Origin: Planctomycetales bacterium
Lineage (GTDB): Bacteria; Planctomycetota; Phycisphaerae; SM23-33
DNA: 24,667 nt
Direction of reading: 5' to 3'
Assembly: GCA_030642005.1 (NCBI GenBank)
Contig: DAOWOP010000019.1
Coordinates: 1 to 24,667 of the forward strand
Positions 7,272 to 12,961 of the stretch are shown in pieces. A model generated the notes under the pieces. The model was not told where the DNA came from and did no database searches. It saw nothing but the letters and a program-made list of their open reading frames with translations. The translations under genes were made by a program, and so were the position numbers. Numbering within the stretch: the stretch's first letter is position 1; each line of letters begins with the position of its first letter.

Positions 7272-7616
7272 TCAAGAATCAACGTCGGGAATTGCCTGGA
7301 GCGATTCGATCAAGGGCGGGAGGTCATTTGTTAAAATTTCCCAGAGAATGTCCATGTCCACCGAGTCGTACCCATGTATGAGCCGATTGCGGAGACCGAC
7401 AATTCGCGGCCAGGGAATTGAGGTTTGTTCAGCCCGCAATCCTTCTGATATTCGTCCCGCCGCTTCACCTACGATTTCAAGTAAGCGAACCAGCCCCAGC
7501 CCAAGAAGCCGGTCTGTATCAAGGTCCGAACGACTATGCGACCTCGCCAAATCGGCTGCCTCGCAGGCATAATCCAGCATATGTCGAAGACGAATTCTAT
7601 CTTCATCCTGCAACAT
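7272..7616 (-). CDS. hepT: HepT-like ribonuclease toxin (DUF86, HEPN)
   Basis: This 114-residue all-helical HEPN protein carries the diagnostic RX4HXY motif as R76-NRLI-H81-G-Y83. In characterised HepT/MntA pairs, HepT is an RNase and MntA inactivates it by attaching AMP residues to the motif tyrosine; here that would be Y83. The start overlaps the end of the upstream mntA-like gene by 14 nt, so translation is probably coupled. Length is normal and both key residues are intact, so the toxin is likely functional. It is convergent with the orphan hicB-like gene, with stops 3 nt apart. Confidence 0.86.
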   Translation of the reverse strand: MLQDEDRIRLRHMLDYACEAADLARSHSRSDLDTDRLLGLGLVRLLEIVGEAAGRISEGLRAEQTSIPWPRIVGLRNRLIHGYDSVDMDILWEILTNDLPPLIESLQAIPDVDS

Positions 7617-7902
7617 ATTGCACCTCGGCCGACACCTCCACGTCGTCTCGGAAATATCGGCTCAGGAAATTGGGGGTATTGAGATCGACTTTCCGGCCTA
7701 TGATTTCAGACAGTTCCAATTCCATACCGAAAAACGCCAGGCCCGGTACATGGCCGTCCTCGAACTCCACCAGCACGTCCACGTCGCTGTCGGGGCCGAA
7801 ATCGTCCCGAAGGACCGACCCGAAAAACGACAGCCGAAGTATGTGATTCCTGCGACAGAACTCCGCTATCTTCTCTTTGTCAATTTCCACTTCGGACGTC
7901 AT
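7603..7902 (-). CDS. mntA: MntA-like nucleotidyltransferase antitoxin
   Basis: This 99-residue protein has the minimal nucleotidyltransferase motif GS-X10-DXD (G28, S29, D40, D42) within SFFGSVLRDDFGPDSDVDVL. Further down is FFGMELELSEIIGRKVDL, typical of MNT-type antitoxins that AMPylate HepT. The frame also has an ATG 12 nt upstream at 7914, but that ATG overlaps a perfect -10 box (TATAAT at 7918-7913). Transcription would then start near 7906, so the second ATG at 7902 is preferred, giving a nearly leaderless mRNA. No Shine-Dalgarno is visible for either. It precedes and overlaps hepT. Confidence 0.83.
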   Translation of the reverse strand: MTSEVEIDKEKIAEFCRRNHILRLSFFGSVLRDDFGPDSDVDVLVEFEDGHVPGLAFFGMELELSEIIGRKVDLNTPNFLSRYFRDDVEVSAEVQYVAG

Positions 7903-7912
7903 AACGTATAGC

Positions 7913-7941
7913 ATTATACCATCCGCCGCGCGATCTTGAAA
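7913..7941 (-). promoter_or_regulatory. Promoter of the mntA-hepT operon
   Basis: On the minus strand a perfect TATAAT (7918-7913) stands 17 bp from a weak -35 (TTTCAA at 7941-7936, 3 of 6). The -10 box includes the first two bases of the upstream ATG, which argues that this ATG is not used. Confidence 0.45.
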
Positions 7942-8017
7942 GCCTCACTTCGCGGGGCTGTTAAAGGCGCACGCCGGGCGGGTCGATGTAACTATCGGCG
8001 CCGGCAGGGTGTGCGAG

Positions 8018-9208
8018 ATGGTCCTTGTTGCAGAAAAACATAAACTGCTCTGGTTCGGGCCGGGAGATATGCCCGAAAACATCCTGGCTGCTATCGGCGG
8101 CGGATGGGATATAACCGCCTGCGATTCGCCCCAGCCGCACCCGCGGCAACTCGACGAGGCCGAGGTCGTATTGATCGGACCGCCGGCCGGAGACCCGTTT
8201 GACGCGAGGCAGTTGTCGGCGCTGCTGGACCGGATTGATCGCAGCGGGGCAGTGGCTGTAGTGCTGCTGCCGGCGGGTTCAGCCGGCAAGAACCTCCTGG
8301 CCCATCGCCGCGGTCAGTTCATAATCGCCGATGCCGATGCCCCGCCCGGTGAACTTGTCGCCCGAATCGAGTCAGCGTCGGCGCTTCAGCCGACTATCAA
8401 GCATCTTCAGACCGATATCGCCGCCGTGCGTGGTTTCGGGGTGGGCGCTGCCGGCAACTTCGAAGAACTCGACGAAGAGATGCGTCTGGCGGCCAAGCTC
8501 CAGCGAGACTTCCTGCCCAGGTCGCTGCCGGAGGTCGGGCCGGTGCGCTTTGCCACGCTGTTTCGCCCGGCAGGTTGGGTCAGCGGGGACATCTACGACG
8601 TCTTCCGCCTGGACGAGACCCATGTCGGCTTCTACATCGCCGACGTTGTCGGCCACGGCATGCCGGCGGCGCTGCTGACCATGTTCATCAAAAAAGCCCT
8701 GCAAACCAAGCAGATCAACGGAAGCCGATACGAGATCGTCCCGCCGGGCAAAGTTCTGACCGGTCTGAACGCCGACATCTGCGAGCAGAATCTCAGTTCA
8801 TGCCAGTTCTGCACAGCAGTCTATGGAATTATCGATACGGACAACCTCCTGCTGCGGTACGCCCGCGGGGGCCATCCCAGCCCGTTATTGTTCGACGCCG
8901 ACGGCGCAGTCCAGCGGCCTGACGCCGTTGGGGCGCTGCTGGGCGTCTTTCCGGAAGAGACCTTCAGCCAGCAGGAAATCAACCTCCATCCGGGCCACCG
9001 GCTGATTGTTTTCTCCGACGGCGCGGAAGAGATGCTTTCGGACGCCCCGGTTTCTGGCGTCTCGACCCTGGTTCCGACACTTCAATCTTTGCGCAGGCAT
9101 CAGCCCGACGAGATGATGTTGCACCTGGCCAGACGGATTGACGAACACCGCCAGGCCGGGCGGCGAGATGACGACGTTACCGTGCTCGTGATGGATATCG
9201 CGGACTGA
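8018..9208 (+). CDS. SpoIIE/RsbU-type PP2C serine phosphatase with degenerate receiver-like N-domain
   Basis: This 396-residue protein ends in a PPM-type phosphatase domain (about 170-394), as in RsbU and SpoIIE, which dephosphorylate anti-anti-sigma proteins. Metal-binding motifs are SGDIYD (189-194), ADVVGHG (208-214) and the terminal DDDVTVLVMD. Just before it is the usual helical linker EEMRLAAKLQRDFLP. The N-terminal 125 residues look like a receiver-type fold (strands KLLWFG, VVLIGPP, AVVVLLPAG) but lack a clear phosphoacceptor Asp with conserved surroundings. A GTG at 8009 is an alternative start. The ATG at 8018 is preferred because AGGG lies 8 nt upstream. No anti-sigma or STAS partner gene is in the window. 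Confidence 0.8.
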   Translation: MVLVAEKHKLLWFGPGDMPENILAAIGGGWDITACDSPQPHPRQLDEAEVVLIGPPAGDPFDARQLSALLDRIDRSGAVAVVLLPAGSAGKNLLAHRRGQFIIADADAPPGELVARIESASALQPTIKHLQTDIAAVRGFGVGAAGNFEELDEEMRLAAKLQRDFLPRSLPEVGPVRFATLFRPAGWVSGDIYDVFRLDETHVGFYIADVVGHGMPAALLTMFIKKALQTKQINGSRYEIVPPGKVLTGLNADICEQNLSSCQFCTAVYGIIDTDNLLLRYARGGHPSPLLFDADGAVQRPDAVGALLGVFPEETFSQQEINLHPGHRLIVFSDGAEEMLSDAPVSGVSTLVPTLQSLRRHQPDEMMLHLARRIDEHRQAGRRDDDVTVLVMDIAD

Positions 9209-9256
9209 TTTGAGATTGCGGATTGCGAGTGCAGTTCTTTCTGTTTTTTTGTTTTT

Positions 9257-9287
9257 CCCTAATCCCTAATCCCCAGTCCCTAAACCC
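9257..9287 (-). repeat. C-rich repeat; five-tract G-quadruplex pattern on the minus strand
   Basis: CCC tracts at 9257, 9264, 9271 (CCCC), 9278 and 9285 are separated by 3-4 nt (TAAT, TAAT, AGT, TAAA). It is the reverse-orientation relative of the repeat at 1158-1181 and lies between the phosphatase gene and the next promoter, behind a T-rich run (9239-9256). Confidence 0.65.
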
Positions 9288-9302
9288 TATCCTTTATAGC
9301 GC

Positions 9303-9339
9303 TTGACATACGGCGTCCTGTGGGCGACATTGCGTCCTG
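9303..9339 (+). promoter_or_regulatory. Possible promoter with direct-repeat operator
   Basis: A perfect TTGACA (9303-9308) has only a weak -10 (GACATT at 9326-9331, 3 of 6) at 17 bp spacing. The octamer GCGTCCTG occurs twice, at 9312-9319 and 9332-9339, exactly 20 bp apart (two helical turns), flanking the weak -10. This is the layout of an activator- or repressor-controlled promoter. The regulator is unknown. Confidence 0.35.
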
Positions 9340-9357
9340 CAAGAAGGTTATAAGCGT

Positions 9358-9906
9358 ATGTCAGATCGTCATCAGCAAAATTACTTTGCGCCTTTTTTGG
9401 CCGGGATACTGGCCTGGCTGATTCCCGGCGCTGGGCATGTCTATATCAGGCGCACGCTGCGCGGCGTTATAATCTGTATCTGCATCAACGGCCTGTTCTG
9501 GGCGGGTGTGGCCTTTGGCGGGATATTCACCGTCGAACCGCTGCGTCAGCGTTGGTGGTTCACCGCCCAGATGTGCACGGGCGTTTCGGGCGTCGCGGCG
9601 TGGTATCGCCAGGAGCAATACCGCCGGGCGATTACCGACCAGTTCAACGATCCACAACTGCGAACGCCCACACCCCCGCCTTGGACCCGCCAGGACCCGC
9701 ACCTGCCCGGAAAATGGTGGCACACTTACAAAGAAGCGCTGGCGGAAGATGGACTGAACCTCAGTTACCCAGCCGCCACCGTTGCCCGCGCCTACGCCGG
9801 TGTTGCCGGAATGTTGAACCTTCTGTGCATATTTGACGCGGTCATTCTGGCTGCGTTTGGCCGGTTCGGTGAACCGGCGCGCAACAGACGGGAGGAAGAC
9901 GCATGA
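9358..9906 (+). CDS. DUF6677-like small membrane protein
   Basis: This 182-residue membrane protein starts with a TM2-like pattern, LAGILAWLIPGAGHVYIRR, followed by a second hydrophobic helix (about 36-55). A Trp/Pro-rich soluble middle (PTPPPWTRQDPHLPGKWWH) leads to a C-terminal helix near 150-168. This matches the DUF6677 proteins of planctomycetes as I know them; the function is unknown. AGAAGG lies about 10 nt before the ATG. The stop overlaps the next start as ATGA, so the two are co-translated. Confidence 0.65.
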   Translation: MSDRHQQNYFAPFLAGILAWLIPGAGHVYIRRTLRGVIICICINGLFWAGVAFGGIFTVEPLRQRWWFTAQMCTGVSGVAAWYRQEQYRRAITDQFNDPQLRTPTPPPWTRQDPHLPGKWWHTYKEALAEDGLNLSYPAATVARAYAGVAGMLNLLCIFDAVILAAFGRFGEPARNRREEDA

Positions 9907-10112
9907 TATTCGTCCATCCCGTCCAGATAGGAGTCAACCACGTCTGGCTGGTCCTGCCGTTGTGCATGGTGCTGGCTGTGGTGTACAAGACCGTTCGTGT
10001 CCGGTATCTCCGGCAGCTGCCGCTGCAAATCCTGGGCTTGTGGGCATATATCTTCGTTGGCCTGACGGTCCTGGCTGCGGCCTTCTGGCTTCTGGTGGAG
10101 TACGCCGCGTAA
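9903..10112 (+). CDS. Small two-helix membrane protein, unknown function
   Basis: The 69 residues form two predicted membrane helices (about 14-30 and 42-66) joined by a short basic loop (KTVRVRYLR). The ATG overlaps the upstream stop by 4 bp, which is the main evidence that it is real and belongs with the DUF6677-like protein, perhaps as a subunit. No family is recognised. Confidence 0.6.
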   Translation: MIFVHPVQIGVNHVWLVLPLCMVLAVVYKTVRVRYLRQLPLQILGLWAYIFVGLTVLAAAFWLLVEYAA

Positions 10113-10120
10113 CGGCGCAT

Positions 10121-10157
10121 AAAAAACGAGCGACCCGGTTTTTCCCGGATCGCTCGT
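10121..10157 (-). terminator. Rho-independent terminator of the PEP-CTERM gene
   Basis: Reading on the minus strand, a 13-bp stem (10157-10145 pairing with 10138-10126, one G-T wobble) closes a 6-nt loop and is followed at once by six T residues (10126-10121). It lies 28 nt beyond the stop of the minus-strand gene. On the + strand no T tract follows, so it is one-directional. Confidence 0.85.
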
Positions 10158-10184
10158 CGCCTTAGTTGGTTCAGATTCCCCGCT

Positions 10185-11657
10185 TTATCGAATCGCCGCT
10201 CGGCGGCGTCTAATCAACAGCCCTGCCGCCCCAATCGCCAGCAGCGTCAGGCTGGCCGGTTCGGGAACCATATTCATAACCTGTGCGATATAGATGCGGT
10301 TCTCCGGAAAGTAGAAGCGTCCGCCCATCCCGTCGTCCCAGTATATCTGCCCATGTGCAATGGTTTGGTTAAGGTCAACATTGAAGATAATGGGGACGGG
10401 GTTCACCTGTTGGCCTGTGGTGCTGCCGTGGTTCGGGTCACCGAAATCCCAGAATACGATCTGCTCAATATTGCCGCAGGTATTCGGGTCGCCGCTCAGG
10501 AGCATCTCTTGTGATATGTCGATGCGGATTACCTGCTGGTCGCCCCAGTTTCCGCCCTGGGGATCGGGGACGTAATCGCTCTGTCCGGCCAGGCCCGCGA
10601 TGACCCCGCCGTCGGAAGCGCCGTCGTGATAGAAAGAGTCGTCCAGGAAGGCGTCCTCATAGACATACGCGGCACCGTTGTGATCGACCAGGTCTGCCTC
10701 GATTTTGCTGGGCCTGCGGTCGTCCCATATCACGTCGCTGGTGCCGAGGCTGGCCGCATCGCGTTCCTCGATCTCCATCGAATTGATGATGTCGGCGAGG
10801 TCGGCGGCGGTGTAGCCGTTGGCGAGCATCCGCGCCGCGTTGGCACCCCAGGAATATGTCCCTGTCGCATCGTCAAACACCGGAGGATGGTACCGCTTGT
10901 TCGCGGGAAGACAACCGGCGTTGTCTATCGCCTTGCTGCAGATGTCATTGCTGACGGAGACCTGTGGGTTGGAGTAACTCTTACCGAACCCGGAAATATC
11001 CACGCTGCCGTCGGCGGCGGGGGCGAGCCCTCTGCCGTTGTGGATGAAAATGTCCATATCGACAAAACCCGCGTAGGTCTGCGGGTTGCTGTTGTCGGGT
11101 TCTTCAGCGTGCGTTACCCACCCAAGGGCATAACCGTTGCGGGTCTCGTGCCGCTGCTTGACGATGGCCCGGGCGGTGGCGTCGGTCGAGTCGTATTCGT
11201 AAGTGCCCTTCCAGTCGTTATTGTCGAACTGGCTGTAGGTCATGTAAAACTGCATGACGTTTTTGTCTTCGGCGGGACTACGACCCAGCCAGAAGTTCTC
11301 TTTGGTGGGGTCGTTGTGCGTGGCGTAGTTGATCGGGCCGGAGTGAATGTCGCTGTCGGCGCCGTAGGTGAAGCCTCCGCCGTCGGGACTGTAGTTGTGC
11401 TGCGAGTGGCTCGACGCCGGGGTCCACCAGTTCTTGAAGGAAGTGATTTCCGTATCGCCGGGGTCCAGGATGCCGTTGGTGCCTTCGATCAGGTTGTGGT
11501 CACTGTAGATGTGCCAGGTCTTGACATAACCATTCCTCAGGCCCCTGAACGATGCGTCGGGTTCCGGTTCCGACGGCGCCGCACGAGCCATAGACGGGAC
11601 AATCATGAGCAGCGCGACGAGCGCTATTAAAACCTTACCGAGCAGTGAGTCTTTCAT
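10185..11657 (-). CDS. Secreted PEP-CTERM sorting-domain protein
   Basis: This 490-residue protein has an N-terminal signal peptide (hydrophobic 9-21, likely cleavage after SMARA) and a C-terminal PEP-CTERM tail: VPEPASLTLL, a hydrophobic helix, then RRRR. Such proteins are processed by an exosortase and released to the cell surface or matrix; no exosortase gene is in the window. The body is rich in Asp, Asn, Gly and aromatic residues, with no catalytic family recognised. The frame opens at 11699, but the ATG at 11657 is preferred: AAGGAGG lies 7 nt upstream and the signal peptide begins there. It is monocistronic, with a consensus promoter, a leader of about 200 nt and a strong terminator. 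Confidence 0.85.
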   Translation of the reverse strand: MKDSLLGKVLIALVALLMIVPSMARAAPSEPEPDASFRGLRNGYVKTWHIYSDHNLIEGTNGILDPGDTEITSFKNWWTPASSHSQHNYSPDGGGFTYGADSDIHSGPINYATHNDPTKENFWLGRSPAEDKNVMQFYMTYSQFDNNDWKGTYEYDSTDATARAIVKQRHETRNGYALGWVTHAEEPDNSNPQTYAGFVDMDIFIHNGRGLAPAADGSVDISGFGKSYSNPQVSVSNDICSKAIDNAGCLPANKRYHPPVFDDATGTYSWGANAARMLANGYTAADLADIINSMEIEERDAASLGTSDVIWDDRRPSKIEADLVDHNGAAYVYEDAFLDDSFYHDGASDGGVIAGLAGQSDYVPDPQGGNWGDQQVIRIDISQEMLLSGDPNTCGNIEQIVFWDFGDPNHGSTTGQQVNPVPIIFNVDLNQTIAHGQIYWDDGMGGRFYFPENRIYIAQVMNMVPEPASLTLLAIGAAGLLIRRRRAAIR

Positions 11658-11855
11658 TGAAGTTCCTCCTTCCAAGGCAAATTGTGATATTACGAGCATT
11701 GCGTTATTCCGGATTTAACGATCCGTCACGAGCACATCTTCATCCATGACGAGCCGCCGAATAAGCGTGACGAGGTGCTTATGAGCGAGCATTCCAAGCA
11801 ACAGGCGCTCCACCGCATCTCCTCTCCAGTGGCACTGCAACCTGCTTTTACTTCA
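11658..11855 (-). promoter_or_regulatory. Long 5' leader of the PEP-CTERM gene with a possible leader peptide
   Basis: From the predicted start near 11855 to the ATG there are about 198 nt without an annotated gene. On the minus strand a GTG at 11813 with AGAGGAG 5 nt upstream opens a 32-codon frame that stops at 11715; an ATG lies within it at 11792. The peptide begins VERLLLGMLAHKHL and ends with acidic residues and TDR. Short complementary arms (CGTCACG/CGTGACG) occur inside. The leader peptide is speculative; a long leader suggests post-transcriptional control. No riboswitch class is recognised. Confidence 0.3.
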
Positions 11856-11861
11856 CGTTGT

Positions 11862-11890
11862 ATTATAGGTCCAATGCCTGAATTTGTCAA
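11862..11890 (-). promoter_or_regulatory. Perfect-consensus sigma70 promoter for the PEP-CTERM gene
   Basis: On the minus strand TTGACA (11890-11885) and TATAAT (11867-11862) are 17 bp apart: all twelve positions match the housekeeping sigma consensus at optimal spacing. The surroundings (11870-11990) are AT-rich. It points at the PEP-CTERM gene and is the strongest promoter in the window. Confidence 0.85.
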
Positions 11891-12032
11891 TATGGAAAAA
11901 CGAAGAAAATTGAGTTATTTTGTATCGTGGCTGATAATAAATCGTATGCAATATCGGTAAAAAAGCAGAGCGGGCGTTATTATTACAAACCACAGGTCGG
12001 GATATTGCTTCAGGTCCGGTGTGTACCCAAAG

Positions 12033-12054
12033 CCGACGGATAGCCATCCGTCGG
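12033..12054. repeat. Perfect 9-bp hairpin downstream of purQ
   Basis: CCGACGGAT (12033-12041), loop AGCC, ATCCGTCGG (12046-12054). It sits 27 nt beyond the purQ stop. On the minus strand it is followed by CTTTGGGT rather than a T run, so it would be a poor intrinsic terminator; it may be a dispersed palindromic repeat. The rest of 11891-12080 shows no gene. Confidence 0.55.
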
Positions 12055-12080
12055 TTCTGAAGCCGTTTAGGTGAACATTG

Positions 12081-12839
12081 TCATTTCAGATAATCCGCGG
12101 CGTTTTTGAAGATTGCCAGACCATCGGCGTCGGCGAAATTGCTTCCCCGGCGGGTCCAGGTGGGGTGCTGAGTGGGATCCACGAACCGTTCAGGATGCGG
12201 CATCAGGCCGAAGATTCGACCCGTCGGATCGCATATGCCGGCGATGTCGTCGGTGCTGCCGTTGGGATTGTCGCCGTCGTAACGCACCGCTGCCTGGCCG
12301 GCGTCGCGGATGCGATTGAGAACGGCCTCGCCGGTTGTAACGAACTTGCCCTCGCCGTGTGCGATCGGCAGCGCGAGTGTTTGACCTTTGGTCAGGAATA
12401 CGCACTTGTCGCTGTCGGCGCGAAGGTTCACCCAGCGGTCAACAAACGTTCCGCAGTCGTTCCACGTCAGTGTCGCGTCGCTGCCGGCTTCGTCAGCGCC
12501 GGCCCGGCCCCACGGCAGCAGGCCGCTCTTGAGCAACACCTGAAAACCGTTGCATACGCCCAGGATGAGTCTGCCCGCGACGACGAACTTATTCAACGCC
12601 TCGGCGAGGTGATGAATCATCTGGTTGGCCAGTATCTTCCCAGCCGCCACGTCGTCGCCGTAACTGAAGCCGCCGGGAATCATCAGCAGTTGATACTCAT
12701 CCAGCAGGGCCGGGTTTTCCATCACGCGAAAGACGTGCACCCGCTCGGCCTCAAAGCCCGCCAACTCCAAGGCGTACTGCGATTCCTTATCACAGTTCGT
12801 CCCCGCTGCTCTCAACACCATTGCTTTAGGCTTTGTCAT
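12081..12839 (-). CDS. purQ: Phosphoribosylformylglycinamidine synthase subunit I (glutaminase), PurQ
   Basis: This 252-residue class I glutamine amidotransferase supplies ammonia to PurL for the FGAR to FGAM step of purine synthesis. The catalytic triad is visible: Cys96 in GVCNGFQVL, His215 and Glu217 in MPHPERF. HGEGKF (161-166) and MIPGGFSYGDD (53-63) are further family motifs. Length is normal and the gene looks intact. It has no Shine-Dalgarno; 10 nt upstream ends a 20-bp inverted repeat (12850-12916). It is separated from purL by 2.7 kb, unusual for subunits of one complex, and its first 33 codons have a diverged copy at 14980-14882. Confidence 0.95.
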   Translation of the reverse strand: MTKPKAMVLRAAGTNCDKESQYALELAGFEAERVHVFRVMENPALLDEYQLLMIPGGFSYGDDVAAGKILANQMIHHLAEALNKFVVAGRLILGVCNGFQVLLKSGLLPWGRAGADEAGSDATLTWNDCGTFVDRWVNLRADSDKCVFLTKGQTLALPIAHGEGKFVTTGEAVLNRIRDAGQAAVRYDGDNPNGSTDDIAGICDPTGRIFGLMPHPERFVDPTQHPTWTRRGSNFADADGLAIFKNAADYLK

Positions 12840-12849
12840 GATTCATTTT

Positions 12850-12916
12850 TAGCCGCGAACTACGCGAACTTTTTTCTTTTTTTTACTTTTGATCTTGTTC
12901 GCGTTGTTCGCGGCTA
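12850..12916. repeat. 20-bp inverted repeat upstream of purQ
   Basis: TAGCCGCGAACTACGCGAAC (12850-12869) is complementary to 12897-12916 with one mismatch; the 27-nt loop is almost pure A/T (T-rich on +). On the purQ mRNA it would form a long hairpin ending 10 nt before the start codon. No T tract follows the stem in either direction, so it is not a classic terminator. The arms resemble dispersed intergenic repeats. Confidence 0.75.
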
Positions 12917-12929
12917 TCCTTATATCGAA

Positions 12930-12956
12930 TTACCAATCAAACGTTCCCTGCCAAGC
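12930..12956 (-). pseudogene. Remnant of the 3' end of purL
   Basis: On the minus strand these 27 nt encode AWQGTFDW and a TAA stop, the same last eight residues as intact purL (stop at 15533). The nucleotides match the true purL end at 25 of 27 positions, with 22 in a row identical on the + strand. The rest of that purL copy is missing: directly upstream, 5 nt away, is the stop of the lyase-like gene. It marks the edge of a duplicated purL-purQ segment. Confidence 0.8.
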
Positions 12957-12961
12957 CGGCG

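Noticed and set aside
10626..11630. Plus-strand open frame of 334 codons
   Set aside because: It is antisense to the PEP-CTERM gene, which has a signal peptide, sorting tail, promoter, ribosome-binding site and terminator; the + frame has none.
11658..11855. Riboswitch in the PEP-CTERM leader
   Set aside because: No conserved aptamer pattern is visible; only weak complementary arms. Kept as a leader of unknown function.
11775..11960. Plus-strand 61-codon frame in the gap between the PEP-CTERM and purQ genes
   Set aside because: It runs across the consensus minus-strand promoter, has no ribosome-binding site and shows no family features.
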